Notes under the pieces: generated by a model
The model's input: the letters and a program-made list of their open reading frames with translations, nothing else
Database searches by the model: none
Told to the model about the DNA's origin: nothing
Source: a virus
IMG/VR virus record: IMGVR_UViG_3300027844_001132
Location: 1 to 54,056 of that record
Reading direction: 5' to 3' (one strand)
DNA length: 54,056 nt
Program-made: the position numbers and the translations under genes
In this document: piece after piece, positions 39,035 through 48,444 of the stretch
How the letters are laid out: each line of letters begins with the position of its first letter
How positions within the stretch are numbered: the stretch's first letter is position 1

Positions 39035-39721
39035 ATGATTATACATAATGATACTATTGAAACATTAAAAAACTTCGCTGAGATTAATCAGAGCTTGATT
39101 ATTGAAGCAGGAGATACGATAAAGACAGTTAGTGAACAAACAAACGTTTTAGCAAAGGCTAAACTTGGTCAAAGCTTTCCTCAGGATTTTGCTATATATG
39201 ATTTGAATAAATTTTTAGGAGTTCTTTCATTATTTGCAGAACCTCAATTTGATTTCAGTGAAAAATCAATAAAAATACAATCAAGTGTTGACGCTAATAA
39301 TTTCGTCGCAGGTGATTCCGTAGCTGAATATCAATTTGCAAATATGAGTTTATTTGAAAACGAGAGAAAGATCCTAGCAAAAGATATAAATTTACCGTCT
39401 GAAGAAGCTGTTTTTAGATTAGAAGAAAAATATCTTAGTTCCATAATGAGAGCAGCAGCGGTAATGAGTCTCCCAGAAATTGCAGTTGTAGCAAATGACG
39501 GGAAACTTAAAATACAAGCAATAGAAGCTAAAACATCTATTGATAGTTATGCAGTTGAATTAGGAGTTTCAACTTCTAATTTCAAAATGATTTTTAAAAT
39601 AGAAAATCTTAAACTTATGAGGGGGTCTTATGATGTTAAGATATCAGACAAAGGATTAGGGCATTTTAAAAATATAGATCGAGATCTAGAATATTGGATT
39701 GCAACTGAACAAACATCTTGA
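39035..39721 (+). CDS. 45: DNA polymerase sliding clamp, gp45-like
   Basis: The 228-residue product matches the T4 gp45 size. It has a two-domain beta-alpha repeat layout: LIIEAGDTIKTVSEQTNVLAK at the N-terminus, AIYDLNKFLGVLSLF and, in the second half, SSIMRAAAVMSLPEIAV. It forms the trimeric ring for polymerase processivity and in T4 also activates late transcription. Its place directly before gp44 and gp62 is the T4 order. Confidence 0.9.
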   Translation: MIIHNDTIETLKNFAEINQSLIIEAGDTIKTVSEQTNVLAKAKLGQSFPQDFAIYDLNKFLGVLSLFAEPQFDFSEKSIKIQSSVDANNFVAGDSVAEYQFANMSLFENERKILAKDINLPSEEAVFRLEEKYLSSIMRAAAVMSLPEIAVVANDGKLKIQAIEAKTSIDSYAVELGVSTSNFKMIFKIENLKLMRGSYDVKISDKGLGHFKNIDRDLEYWIATEQTS

Positions 39722-39725
39722 AATT

Positions 39726-40664
39726 ATGACAAAAAATATATTATGGGTTGAAGCTTATAGGCCTCAAACAGTATCGGAATGTATTCTACCAGATCATTTG
39801 AAAGAACCGTTTGAATCTTATGTGACTACAGGCAATATACCAAATCTTCTTTTATGCGGTGGTCCCGGCATGGGTAAAACCACAATTGCGAAAGCAATGT
39901 GTAAAGAGATTGGCTTAGACTATTTGGTTATTAATGGTTCTCAAGAATCCGGTATTGATTTATTAAGAGTTAAGTTAGAAAATTATTGTAGTAGCGTTTC
40001 TTTAATTGGTGGTCGTAAAGTCGTTATTATAGATGAAGCTGATTATTTAAATCCTCAATCTACTCAGCCCGCAATGAGAGGATTTATTGAAAGATTTGCA
40101 GATAACTGTAGTTTCATTTTTACTTGTAATTATCTTAATAGAATTATCGATCCTATTCATTCTCGATGTTCGGTAGTTGAATTTAAGGTAGATAAAAAAG
40201 AATCTCCTAAAATAGCACAGCAGTTATTAGATAGGATTAAAGTAATTCTTAATGAAAATAATGTAAAGTTCAACGAAAAGGTTATTGTTGAACTTATTAT
40301 GAAATATTATCCTGATTTTAGAAGAACTCTAAATGAATTACAACGATATAGCACCAGCGGAAGTATTGATAGCGGTATCCTTAGTTTACTTTCCGATTCT
40401 GATTTTAACGCTCTTATTAATGCATTAAAGGAAAAGAACTTTACAAAGGTTCGTAAATGGGTTGTTGATACAAGTCATACAGATGCTAGAACAGTATATA
40501 GAAAGTTATATGATAATTTGCATGACCATTTGACGCCAGCAGGATTACCACCAATAATTCTTTTATTGGCAGATTATCAATATAAGAGTGCATTCGCTGC
40601 CGATCAAGACATAAATCTTACAGCATGTTTAATTGAGATCATGATAGAAGGCCAATGGCAATAA
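39726..40664 (+). CDS. 44: Clamp loader large subunit, gp44-like AAA+ ATPase
   Basis: Start 39726 is preferred over 39699 because it leaves the gp45 stop clear and starts MTKNILWVEAYRPQTVSE, the family N-terminus. The product has 312 residues. Walker A is GGPGMGKT (about 45-52), Walker B VVIIDEAD, and the SRC motif is HSRCSVVEF. It loads gp45 on DNA with gp62. The overlap with gp62 is 10 bases. Confidence 0.93.
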   Translation: MTKNILWVEAYRPQTVSECILPDHLKEPFESYVTTGNIPNLLLCGGPGMGKTTIAKAMCKEIGLDYLVINGSQESGIDLLRVKLENYCSSVSLIGGRKVVIIDEADYLNPQSTQPAMRGFIERFADNCSFIFTCNYLNRIIDPIHSRCSVVEFKVDKKESPKIAQQLLDRIKVILNENNVKFNEKVIVELIMKYYPDFRRTLNELQRYSTSGSIDSGILSLLSDSDFNALINALKEKNFTKVRKWVVDTSHTDARTVYRKLYDNLHDHLTPAGLPPIILLLADYQYKSAFAADQDINLTACLIEIMIEGQWQ

Positions 40665-41080
40665 ATCCGTTTGATTTTGTAAATGATATTAATTATAAGA
40701 AAAAAGATATACTAAGTGACGACTATGATAATCAATTAGAAGGACAATATAAAGCGTTTCTGGTAAATCGATCTTTAAGCTTTAATTTCGATACTATCCT
40801 TCAAGCCAATGAAATGAATACCAGAACTCATCTGGATAATAAACTTCAATACCACTATTTGCTAAATATTATCAGACCCAAGAATAGATTTGGTCGATGG
40901 TTGAAAGCTGAGAAGTATGAAGCCATAGATTTAATTGTTGAATATTATGGATACAGCCTTCAAAAAGCAAGAGAGGTTGTAGATATCTTCAGTGATGAGG
41001 ATCTGAATACTCTTAGGCAAGAATTATTTACAGGTGGTTTGAAGGAGAACAATGAGCGCAGAGATAGATTCTCTCGTTGA
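40655..41080 (+). CDS. 62: Clamp loader small subunit, gp62-like
   Basis: The 141-residue product starts MAINPFDFVNDINYKKKDI and lies between gp44 and regA as in T4. The family is poorly conserved; length and synteny carry the call. It overlaps regA by 29 bases. Confidence 0.8.
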   Translation: MAINPFDFVNDINYKKKDILSDDYDNQLEGQYKAFLVNRSLSFNFDTILQANEMNTRTHLDNKLQYHYLLNIIRPKNRFGRWLKAEKYEAIDLIVEYYGYSLQKAREVVDIFSDEDLNTLRQELFTGGLKENNERRDRFSR

Positions 41081-41480
41081 AATTAAGTTAAAGCAACCCG
41101 ACGATTTTTTAAAAGTAAAAGAAACATTAACGAGAATAGGTGTAGCATCTAAGAAGGATAAGACTTTATATCAATCTTGTCATATTCTTCATAAGCAAGC
41201 TAGATATTATATTGTACATTTTAAAGAATTGTTTATGTTGGACGGTAAACCTTCCAATTTTTCGGATAATGACGCCGCGAGGCGAAATACAATAGTAAAT
41301 TTATTAGCCGAATGGGATCTGGTACAAAAAGTTAATAATGATGAAATCGATGAAGATAACATAGTTCCAATTAATCAATTAAAGATTATATCTTTTAAGA
41401 AAAAAGATGAATGGGAACTAGTTGCGAAATATAATATAGGTAATAAAAAAAATGACGACACTAAGTCTGAAAGCTCATAA
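41052..41480 (+). CDS. regA: RegA translational repressor
   Basis: The 142-residue product contains QPDDFLKVKETLTRIGVA, LYQSCHILHKQARYYIVHFKE and ISFKKKDEWELVAKYNIGN, nearly the T4 RegA sequence throughout. RegA binds ribosome-site regions of early mRNAs and blocks translation. It lies after gp62 as in T4. The C-terminus is extended by about 10 residues. It overlaps dut by 29 bases. Confidence 0.93.
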   Translation: MSAEIDSLVEIKLKQPDDFLKVKETLTRIGVASKKDKTLYQSCHILHKQARYYIVHFKELFMLDGKPSNFSDNDAARRNTIVNLLAEWDLVQKVNNDEIDEDNIVPINQLKIISFKKKDEWELVAKYNIGNKKNDDTKSESS

Positions 41481-41961
41481 ATTATATCCCGACGTAACCC
41501 TTCCAACATTTTCAACACGAGGCTCCGCATGTTTTGATATACATGCATATTATACTCCTGAAATAGGATGTAAATTTTGGAATGACGATAGGAAAAAATT
41601 TATTGAAAGACATGATAAGAATATAGTAATACATCCTTTTCAAAGAGTCCTAGTTCCTACAGGGATAATTTTAGATATTCCATCGGGATATTCAGTAAGA
41701 ATACATCCAAGATCTGGTACAGCGATTAAACAAGGTATGAGTTTTATTAATTGTGAAGGAGTGATCGATTTTGATTATATCGATCCGCTAATGATTCCTG
41801 TAATAAACTTATCAGACGTTCAATCAATTGTTATAAATAACAATGATAGAATTGCTCAGGGCGAACTTGTGAGATTACAACAATATAATATTGAAGAAAT
41901 TAGCTCACCTCCTAAACAAAAAACCAGCCGAACAGGTGGTTTTGGGAGTACTGGCAAATGA
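41452..41961 (+). CDS. dut: dUTPase
   Basis: The 169-residue product contains all five motifs of the trimeric enzyme: GSACFDIHA (I), PRSGTAIKQG (II), NCEGVIDFDYIDP (III), NNDRIAQGEL (IV) and SRTGGFGSTG (V). It hydrolyses dUTP to keep uracil from DNA. Overlap with regA suggests coupled translation. Confidence 0.93.
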   Translation: MTTLSLKAHKLYPDVTLPTFSTRGSACFDIHAYYTPEIGCKFWNDDRKKFIERHDKNIVIHPFQRVLVPTGIILDIPSGYSVRIHPRSGTAIKQGMSFINCEGVIDFDYIDPLMIPVINLSDVQSIVINNNDRIAQGELVRLQQYNIEEISSPPKQKTSRTGGFGSTGK

Positions 41962-42152
41962 GTAAATTTAAAGTTTTAGGGCACAGTTACGACTTAGAAG
42001 TATACGAAGAAGTTTTAACTGATCCCGAAAAAGGTACTATTGAATTCGACGAGGTCGGAGTGTATAGTGCCAATTCCATATTATATTTAATATGGATAGT
42101 GCTCAAACACAGATTTGGGCATTTAATAGCCGGAGAAGGTTGGAGAGATTAA
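41958..42152 (+). CDS. Small protein with a hydrophobic centre
   Basis: The 64-residue product contains ANSILYLIWIVLKHRFG, a possible membrane or core helix. It overlaps the dut stop by 4 bases. Function unknown. Confidence 0.5.
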   Translation: MSKFKVLGHSYDLEVYEEVLTDPEKGTIEFDEVGVYSANSILYLIWIVLKHRFGHLIAGEGWRD

Positions 42153-42244
42153 TTCTTGACCTTTTCTTTTCATATCATTAGGAATTGCTTGCGTAAGGGT
42201 TCTTAATGTTTTACTAAACGTCTTTGCTTAAAGAAGGAGGACAT
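42153..42244 (+). promoter_or_regulatory. Leader of the Hsp20 gene
   Basis: TCTTT/AAAGA (42221-42225 with 42230-42234) forms a small hairpin just before the strong ribosome site AAGGAGG (42234-42240). TTGCTT twice and CCTTTTC could pair with the ribosome site. A ROSE-like RNA thermometer is possible but not shown. Confidence 0.3.
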
Positions 42245-42688
42245 ATGTTAACGACTAACGCACTTTCTGTATTCCCCACCCACAAACAATTTGAACAAGC
42301 ATTAGGATTATCCGTTGGATTTGAAACAATGTTTGATAGACTTTTCGAGTGTAATCAACAAAACCAATCTTCTGGTTATCCACCTTATAACTTGAAAAGA
42401 GATGGAGAACACTATATAATAGAGTTAGCAGTTGCAGGACTCAGCGAAAAAGATATTATGGTGCATGTTGAGGATCGGGTATTAACTGTCAGCAGTGAAA
42501 CAGAGAAAACCGATGAATCTTATATTCATCAAGGTATTGCTAAGCGCTCATTTAAAAGATCTTGGACTTTAACTGATGATATGATAGTTAACGACGCGGT
42601 TATGACCAGTGGAATGTTAATTATCACCTTAGAAAGAATTGTTCCTGAGGATAAGAAATCTAGACGGATCCCAATTGTAACTAAATAA
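42245..42688 (+). CDS. Small heat-shock protein, Hsp20/alpha-crystallin type
   Basis: ATG 42245 follows AAGGAGGACAT, so it is chosen over 42224. The 147-residue product has the alpha-crystallin domain: YNLKRDGEHYIIELAVAGL and ERSFKRSWTL-like KRSFKRSWTLTDD, then GMLIITLER. It is like IbpA. It holds unfolded proteins. Hsp20 is a known T4-like cyanophage gene. Confidence 0.9.
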   Translation: MLTTNALSVFPTHKQFEQALGLSVGFETMFDRLFECNQQNQSSGYPPYNLKRDGEHYIIELAVAGLSEKDIMVHVEDRVLTVSSETEKTDESYIHQGIAKRSFKRSWTLTDDMIVNDAVMTSGMLIITLERIVPEDKKSRRIPIVTK

Positions 42689-42721
42689 TTTATTTTTCGT
42701 AAATTATACAGGAGGGGGCGT

Positions 42722-42729
42722 TATAAATA
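42722..42729 (+). promoter_or_regulatory. T4-type late promoter motif TATAAATA
   Basis: An exact octamer 49 bases before the GTG start of the peptidase, consistent with late expression of a lysis gene. Confidence 0.5.
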
Positions 42730-42777
42730 TGTTATATAGAAATGTGGTCATAACAAACCCTCTTTTAGGATTATACA

Positions 42778-43275
42778 GTGATAGATTTATTAAATACAGA
42801 TGAAGATATTAGAGTAGCACAAAATTTTACTCTTCCCGAACTTGTGAAAAGTTCAACGGCGGCTAGATTGGGAATATCCAATATGCCTGATACCGCACAA
42901 ATTTTAGTTAACCTTACTAACGTTGCAAATCATATTTTACAACCGGTAAGAAATGAAGTTGGACCACTTCGAGTTAATAGTGGTTATAGAGGATTGGCTC
43001 TGAATAAGGCAGTCGGCGGATCTAAAACTAGTCAACATTGTTGGGGAGAAGCAGCTGATTTTGAAAGTTCCAGAATAGGTAATTATAAATTAGCGTGCTG
43101 GATTAAAGAAAATTTAGAATTTGATCAATTAATTTTAGAATTTTATACTCAAGGTCAACCTAGTAGCGGATGGGTCCACTGCTCTTTTAAAACAAATGGT
43201 CAGAATCGCGGAAAAATTAATACAGCTCTGAGAGTAAAAGGAAAAACAGTATATAAAAATGGGCTGATTCAATGA
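42778..43275 (+). CDS. M15-family peptidase, endolysin-like
   Basis: GTG start with AGGA seven bases upstream. The 165-residue product has SGYRG (about residue 68), SQHCWGEAADFE with zinc ligands H87 and D94, and GWVHCSF with H134. This is the LAS/M15 pattern of D-Ala-D-Ala carboxypeptidase-like endolysins. A late promoter motif precedes it. It would cut peptidoglycan peptides at lysis. It could also be a structural lysozyme-like component. Confidence 0.85.
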   Translation: MIDLLNTDEDIRVAQNFTLPELVKSSTAARLGISNMPDTAQILVNLTNVANHILQPVRNEVGPLRVNSGYRGLALNKAVGGSKTSQHCWGEAADFESSRIGNYKLACWIKENLEFDQLILEFYTQGQPSSGWVHCSFKTNGQNRGKINTALRVKGKTVYKNGLIQ

Positions 43276-43436
43276 ACCGATTATTAATATTTCCTCTTTT
43301 GGTATATCTCCAATTTCTATATTTAATTGGGGCATATAAGACTAAAAGAAGTTGGGTTGATGATCATATATTATGGTGTTATAAGAAATTAAAATCTTAT
43401 GGACACAAAGTGGAATATAATTATTTTGATAAATGA
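43272..43436 (+). CDS. Small membrane protein
   Basis: The 54-residue frame (MNRLLIFPLLVYLQFLYLIG and a polar tail) overlaps both the peptidase stop and the gp43 start. Between an endolysin and the polymerase, a spanin or holin-like role is possible but not shown. Confidence 0.5.
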   Translation: MNRLLIFPLLVYLQFLYLIGAYKTKRSWVDDHILWCYKKLKSYGHKVEYNYFDK

Positions 43437-45937
43437 AATTTTATACAAACGTACACCAAATCGGTGATCATGTTTTAGTTAGGGGTTATGAAAACGGCCA
43501 ACGTTTTGATGATCGCATTGAATATCACCCCACAGTTTTTATTCCTTCCAACGAAAAATCAAAATATTCAACTATTGATGGAAAATCATTATCTCCTATT
43601 AAGCCCGGTACAATTAAAGAAACAAGAGAATTTATTCGAAAATATGATGGAGTAGAAAATTTTCAGATTTATGGAATGACTGCTTGGAGATATAATTATA
43701 TTTACGAAGAGTTTCCCAAAGACAAAGGTATTGATTATGATTTTTCACAACTCATAGTTGCGAGTATTGATATTGAGGTTGGTTCAGAACATGGTTTTCC
43801 GGATCCAATTTCTGCCTCAGAAGAAATACAAGCAGTTACTGTTGGAGCAAAAGGAAAATATTTTGTATTTGGATGTGGTGAATATAATAATACTAATCCA
43901 GATGTTGAATATTTTCACTGCGCCGATGAAAATCATTTAGTTCAAGAATTTCTTTCTTTTTGGGAAAAGTTGGCACCTGATATTATTACAGGGTGGAATA
44001 TTCAAGGCTTTGATATCCCATATTTAGTTAATAGGATTTCTAGATTATTTGATAAAAAGAATGTTAAGAGATTATCTCCATGGAGAATAGTTAATGAAAG
44101 AACAACAAATTTTAGAGGCAGAGAAACAATCTTTCATGATCTCATCGGCATTGCTGTTATTGATTATATTGATGTTTATAGAAGGAATTCTCCTCCAGCG
44201 GAAAGTTATAGGTTAGATTATATTGCTTCTATTGAATTAGGAGAAAGAAAATTATCGTTTGAGGAATATGGAAATCTTTATACATTATATAAAGAAAATT
44301 TTCAGCTGTTTATCGATTATAATATTAAAGATGCGCAGCTCGTAGAACGATTAGAGGAAAAGAAAAAATTGATAGAAATGGTGGTTGCTTTGGCATATGA
44401 AGCAAAGGTAAACTATCAAGACACATTTGGAATGGTGATGATGTGGGAAGTTATTCTTGCGAATGATTTAATGAATAGAAATATAATAGTTCCACCCAAG
44501 AAAGATAATATAAAAAATGCCGCATATGTTGGAGCATATGTAAAAGAAGTACAAGCGGGCCTACATAATTGGGTTGTCAGCTTTGATTTAAATAGTCTAT
44601 ATCCTCATTTAATTATGCAATACAATGTTAGCCCTGATACTATTTTAACGGGCGTTACAGAGACATGTCGGGTTGATTCTTTATTAAATAAGCAAGTTGA
44701 TTTAAACAAATATTATGATAAAGATATTATCATTGCTCCTAACGGACAAGGGTTCAAAAAAGATGAACAAGGATTCTTACCAAGAATAATGCAGGAAAAA
44801 TATGATAATAGAGTTATCTTTAAAAAGAAGGAAATCGCGGCTAAGAAAAAATTAGAAAAAGAAAAAGATCCAATCGAGATAGAAAAATTAAAAAAGGAAG
44901 CAGATTCATTTGGTAATAAACAAACCGCTATGAAATTAATGCTTAATAGTGTTTACGGTGCTTTTGGAAATCCGTATTTTAGATTTTTTGATTTGAGAAT
45001 ATCAGAAGCTATTACATTGGGAGGACAGCTCAGTATTCGCTGGGCAGAAACTGTGGTCAATAATTATCTCAACAAAATTTTAGAAACAGAAGAGGTTGAT
45101 TATGTATTGGCATCAGACACTGATTCCCTCTATATTACATTAGATGCATTAGTTCAAAAAGTATTTCCTGAAAATCCGGATACAACTAAAGTAATAAATT
45201 TTTTAGATAAAGTATGTGAGGAAAAACTTCAAGGAGTAATTGATAGCGGATATTCAGAACTTGCAAGCTATATGAATGCTTACGGTCAGAAGATGTTTAT
45301 GAAAAGAGAGTGTATTGCTGATAAAGGTATTTGGACGGGAAAGAAACATTATATTCTTAATGTTCATGATAACGAAGGAGTTAGATATGCGAACCCACGA
45401 ATCAAGGTTATGGGAATTGAATCTGTCAAATCATCAACTCCCACATCTTGTAGAGATAAATTAAAAAAGTCTTTTGATATTATCATCAATCACGATGAAG
45501 AAGCTATACAGAAGTTCATTGCAGATTTTAGAGAACAGTTCGAAAAAGAACCTATTGAAAATATTGCATTCCCCAGATCAGTTAAGGGAATTGAAAAATA
45601 TAATGGTGGTACAAAATTGTATGCTAAAGGAACACCCGTTCATGTAAAAGCAACACGCTTGTATAATCATTTTCTGAAACAAAATAAATTGCAAAATAAG
45701 TATCCTCTTATTCAAGAGGGGGAAAAGATTAAATTTATTTATTTGAAACAGCCTAATCCTATTAGAGATGGTGTCATAGCCATGATGGAAGGCTTGCCTG
45801 AAGAGTTCGGGCTTCATGATTATATTGATTATGATAAACAATTTGAAAAGTCTTTTAGGGGACCCTTGAATGAAATATTAAAAGTCATTGGATGGTCTCC
45901 TGAAAAAACAAGTTCTCTAGAAGCTTTTTTAGTATAG
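43433..45937 (+). CDS. 43: DNA polymerase, family B, gp43-like
   Basis: The 834-residue product, close to T4 gp43 (898), has exonuclease site DIEVGSE (about 113), WNIQGFDIPYL (Exo II), polymerase motif A SFDLNSLYPHLI (about 382), motif B KLMLNSVYGAFGN and motif C ASDTDSLYI. It ends with a short motif (SSLEAFLV) like the clamp-binding peptide of T4 polymerase. It is the phage replicase. Confidence 0.95.
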   Translation: MKFYTNVHQIGDHVLVRGYENGQRFDDRIEYHPTVFIPSNEKSKYSTIDGKSLSPIKPGTIKETREFIRKYDGVENFQIYGMTAWRYNYIYEEFPKDKGIDYDFSQLIVASIDIEVGSEHGFPDPISASEEIQAVTVGAKGKYFVFGCGEYNNTNPDVEYFHCADENHLVQEFLSFWEKLAPDIITGWNIQGFDIPYLVNRISRLFDKKNVKRLSPWRIVNERTTNFRGRETIFHDLIGIAVIDYIDVYRRNSPPAESYRLDYIASIELGERKLSFEEYGNLYTLYKENFQLFIDYNIKDAQLVERLEEKKKLIEMVVALAYEAKVNYQDTFGMVMMWEVILANDLMNRNIIVPPKKDNIKNAAYVGAYVKEVQAGLHNWVVSFDLNSLYPHLIMQYNVSPDTILTGVTETCRVDSLLNKQVDLNKYYDKDIIIAPNGQGFKKDEQGFLPRIMQEKYDNRVIFKKKEIAAKKKLEKEKDPIEIEKLKKEADSFGNKQTAMKLMLNSVYGAFGNPYFRFFDLRISEAITLGGQLSIRWAETVVNNYLNKILETEEVDYVLASDTDSLYITLDALVQKVFPENPDTTKVINFLDKVCEEKLQGVIDSGYSELASYMNAYGQKMFMKRECIADKGIWTGKKHYILNVHDNEGVRYANPRIKVMGIESVKSSTPTSCRDKLKKSFDIIINHDEEAIQKFIADFREQFEKEPIENIAFPRSVKGIEKYNGGTKLYAKGTPVHVKATRLYNHFLKQNKLQNKYPLIQEGEKIKFIYLKQPNPIRDGVIAMMEGLPEEFGLHDYIDYDKQFEKSFRGPLNEILKVIGWSPEKTSSLEAFLV

Positions 45938-46044
45938 AGAATTTGATAAATATGCATAGTAAGGTAGTTCGGAATGAGCTGAGTTACCAGAAATTATGTT
46001 TAACCGTGGTGAGAGAATAATATAAAATAAAAGGAGAACAATAT

Positions 46045-46266
46045 ATGGTAGATAAAGTACTTGGATGGATTCGTTCCATCACTGAACTTGGTTTAGCAGT
46101 TATTGCTCTTGGCGTAGTTCTTCAGATTATTTTTGGTGCAGCTTTACCGTTTATCGGAATTGATATCGTGGGTTCTGTTGTAGCACTTGTAAAACAATTA
46201 GGACAAGAAGGTTTTGTCGGTTTAATTGCGATATGGGTACTCTGGGGAATTTATTCCAAGTCATAA
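46045..46266 (+). CDS. Small two-span membrane protein
   Basis: The ATG follows AAAAGGAGAACAATAT. The 73-residue product has two hydrophobic segments (ELGLAVIALGVVLQIIFG and GLIAIWVLWGIY) joined by GIDIVGSVVALVKQLGQEG. I recall a widely conserved small membrane protein of marine T4-like phages of this form. A holin-like role is not shown. Confidence 0.6.
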   Translation: MVDKVLGWIRSITELGLAVIALGVVLQIIFGAALPFIGIDIVGSVVALVKQLGQEGFVGLIAIWVLWGIYSKS

Positions 46267-46275
46267 CTAGAAATT

Positions 46276-46361
46276 GTGGCGCATCGGCAGACTTGGGTTA
46301 AACCCCGAGGCGTAGCCATCCTGCTGTCCCTGCTTCGGCGTTGGGCTTAGGTGTGCGCCAC
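46276..46361 (+). ncRNA. Structured small RNA between a membrane gene and uvsX
   Basis: GTGGCGCA (46276-46283) and TGCGCCAC (46354-46361) form a perfect 8-bp closing stem. Inside are GGGTTAAACCC (46304 area), GGC/GCC around GTA, and CCCTGC-TTCG-GCGTTGGG with a stable UUCG-type loop. GC content is high in an AT-rich genome, no ORF fits, and a strong terminator follows 10 bases on. This is most likely a stable small RNA or a transcribed regulatory domain. I recognise no family. Confidence 0.7.
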
Positions 46362-46370
46362 TTTGCATGC

Positions 46371-46404
46371 AAAAGGGGGAGCCGAATATTGCCCCCCTTT
46401 TTTT
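46371..46404 (+). terminator. Rho-independent terminator
   Basis: AAAAGGGGG (46371-46379) pairs with CCCCCTTTT, followed by a run of seven T. It ends the small RNA and separates it from uvsX, 33 bases before the uvsX ATG. Confidence 0.9.
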
Positions 46405-46436
46405 GAAAAATATAATGATTAATTGAAAAAGGTTTT

Positions 46437-47507
46437 ATGAGTGATTATTTTGGAGAAATGCTACAAGTAGCTAATAATGAATATGGCGCAGTAGTAAGTG
46501 ATGGTGTTGAAGCAGGCGATGTAGAAAGTTTTATTGATACCGGATCGTATATTTTAAATGCTCAATTGTCTGGTAGCATCTATGGTGGATTACCATCTAA
46601 TAAAATTACAGCATTTGCCGGAGAAAGTTCAACAGGCAAAACTTTTTTCGTTTTAGGTTGTGTCAGACAATTTCTCGTAGATAATCCTACTGGTGGAGTT
46701 ATATATTTTGAAAGTGAATCTGCCATAACCAAAGATATGATAGAATCAAGAGGAATCGATTCTAAACGAATGATTATCCTACCTGTTGCTACGGTTCAAG
46801 AATTCAGAACACAAGCAACTAAAATTCTAGAAAAACATTTAGAAGAACCCATCAAGTCTCGTCCGCCAATGATGATATGTTTAGATTCATTAGGTAATCT
46901 TTCTACTACTAAAGAAATGGAAGATGTTAGTGACGGTAAAGAGACCAGGGATATGACCAGAGCACAAATGGTTAAAGGCACATTTAGGGTTTTAACTTTA
47001 TTAGGTGGTAAAGCTAAAGTACCTCTTGTTGTTACTAATCACACATACGATCAAATAGGAACATTATTTCCTCAAAAAATTATGGGTGGAGGAACAGGCT
47101 TACATTATGCCGCATCTAGTATCGTATTTCTATCTAAAAAGAAAGAAAAGGATGGTACTGAAGTAATTGGTAATATAGTTCATTGTAGAACTTATAAATC
47201 TAGGCTCACAAAAGAACATAAAATGGTAGATGTTCTTCTTACCTTTAAAGAAGGATTGAATAGATATTATGGATTAGCAGAATTAGCAGAGAAGTATGGA
47301 ATCTTTAAAAAAGTTTCTACCAGATTAGAAATGCCTGATGGAGAAAAGGTTTTTCTAAAAACCATGCTTAAAAATCCTACCAAGTATTTTACTAAAGAAA
47401 TTTTAGACAAGTTAGACGTTGCAGCTGGGAAAGAATTTTTATATGGTGAAATGGAAATAGAAGAATTGGCTGTAGAAGAAGAATCAGCACCCAAAGAGGC
47501 AAGATAG
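46437..47507 (+). CDS. uvsX: UvsX recombinase (RecA family)
   Basis: The 356-residue product has Walker A GESSTGKT (about 61-68), YFESES and the Walker B-like [10 protein letters not shown], then a TNHTY-containing loop. It lies before gp41 as in T4. It coats single-stranded DNA and drives recombination-dependent replication. The C-terminus is acidic. Confidence 0.93.
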   Translation: MSDYFGEMLQVANNEYGAVVSDGVEAGDVESFIDTGSYILNAQLSGSIYGGLPSNKITAFAGESSTGKTFFVLGCVRQFLVDNPTGGVIYFESESAITKDMIESRGIDSKRMIILPVATVQEFRTQATKILEKHLEEPIKSRPPMMICLDSLGNLSTTKEMEDVSDGKETRDMTRAQMVKGTFRVLTLLGGKAKVPLVVTNHTYDQIGTLFPQKIMGGGTGLHYAASSIVFLSKKKEKDGTEVIGNIVHCRTYKSRLTKEHKMVDVLLTFKEGLNRYYGLAELAEKYGIFKKVSTRLEMPDGEKVFLKTMLKNPTKYFTKEILDKLDVAAGKEFLYGEMEIEELAVEEESAPKEAR

Positions 47508-47517
47508 GAGTATACAT

Positions 47518-47844
47518 ATGTGTCCTATATGCTGGATTAGTGGTTTTATTGCCGTACTATTTGGCGGCAGTTTTGTCGCCACCGTTAACCATCCTATAAG
47601 TTGGATTATAGGAGGATTTGTTGTTGCTTATGGCCTTTATAAATTTTATGATGGTTATAAACGTGGTAAATCAATGGAAGAAGACACAAAAGCCAAAAAT
47701 AGAAAAACAATTTATAGATTTGTCCAAGGGATTGTTATCGGAAGTTTTGTTACCGGAGTACTTTTTTACAAATACACGGCGGACGAACATCAACGAATGC
47801 ATGATTTGTTAGATCAACATGGAATAGAACAACATGTCGACTGA
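47518..47844 (+). CDS. Small membrane protein with three possible spans
   Basis: The 108-residue product starts MCPICWISGFIAVLFGG and contains ISWIIGGFVVAYGLYKFYDG and FVQGIVIGSFVTGVLFYKY. The N-terminal CPxCW is unusual. It lies between uvsX and gp41, where T4 has a small head-assembly gene (40). Function unknown. Confidence 0.55.
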   Translation: MCPICWISGFIAVLFGGSFVATVNHPISWIIGGFVVAYGLYKFYDGYKRGKSMEEDTKAKNRKTIYRFVQGIVIGSFVTGVLFYKYTADEHQRMHDLLDQHGIEQHVD

Positions 47845-48043
47845 TAATATGATAATAGAGAAAGTTAAAGTAGTGGAATTAACGTTTGAAGATGGAACAA
47901 AAAAAATATGTCGAGGGGGAGAAGCTGCTGTGGAAAGAGCCTGGGGAACTTATCCAATAGTATCTGCTAGGTGGACTGGCGAAGAAGAAACAATGCAATG
48001 GATTCCTCTAGAAGATAATCGAACAGAGATAACGGGCTGGTAA
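47834..48043 (+). CDS. Small acidic protein
   Basis: The 69-residue product (begins MSTDNMIIEKVKVVELTFED) looks like a small beta domain. It overlaps the membrane protein gene by 11 bases. Family unknown. Confidence 0.5.
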   Translation: MSTDNMIIEKVKVVELTFEDGTKKICRGGEAAVERAWGTYPIVSARWTGEEETMQWIPLEDNRTEITGW

Positions 48044-48048
48044 AAAGA

Positions 48049-48444
48049 ATGAATGAATTAACAAAAAAAGATTACGATAGAATTAATAGTTATTTTAATT
48101 TAGTTCCTCATCCGGAACATATCGAAGATGTTTCTCAAATGTGTGTTGAATTAAACACGGGCCCTTTTAAAGGAACTGTTATAAAATATGGTAAGTTTCA
48201 AGTTGCTCCACCGGATGAAATGGGAGAAAGTAATGCGAAATATGAATACGATGTTATTCTTGTTCCACCAGAATTACAGGGAGTAGAACATTCTGATGAA
48301 GAAGGTGTAGAATTTGAATATATGATTGGAGAAATTTTAGTTAAATTATTATGGGACAGATATAAAGAAGAGAGTGAAAAGGAAGGAGTAAAAACAAATG
48401 ATGCCACGGATAGAACAGCTGATACTATCACATTTAATACATAA
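48049..48444 (+). CDS. Unknown acidic protein before gp41
   Basis: The 131-residue product contains EYDVILVPPELQGVEHSDEE and a helical C-terminus. It overlaps gp41 by 47 bases. Function unknown. Confidence 0.55.
   Translation: MNELTKKDYDRINSYFNLVPHPEHIEDVSQMCVELNTGPFKGTVIKYGKFQVAPPDEMGESNAKYEYDVILVPPELQGVEHSDEEGVEFEYMIGEILVKLLWDRYKEESEKEGVKTNDATDRTADTITFNT

Noticed and set aside
42729-42803. A 24-residue ORF before the M15 peptidase
   Set aside because: It overlaps the late promoter motif, its ribosome site is too far away, and its product has no recognisable features.
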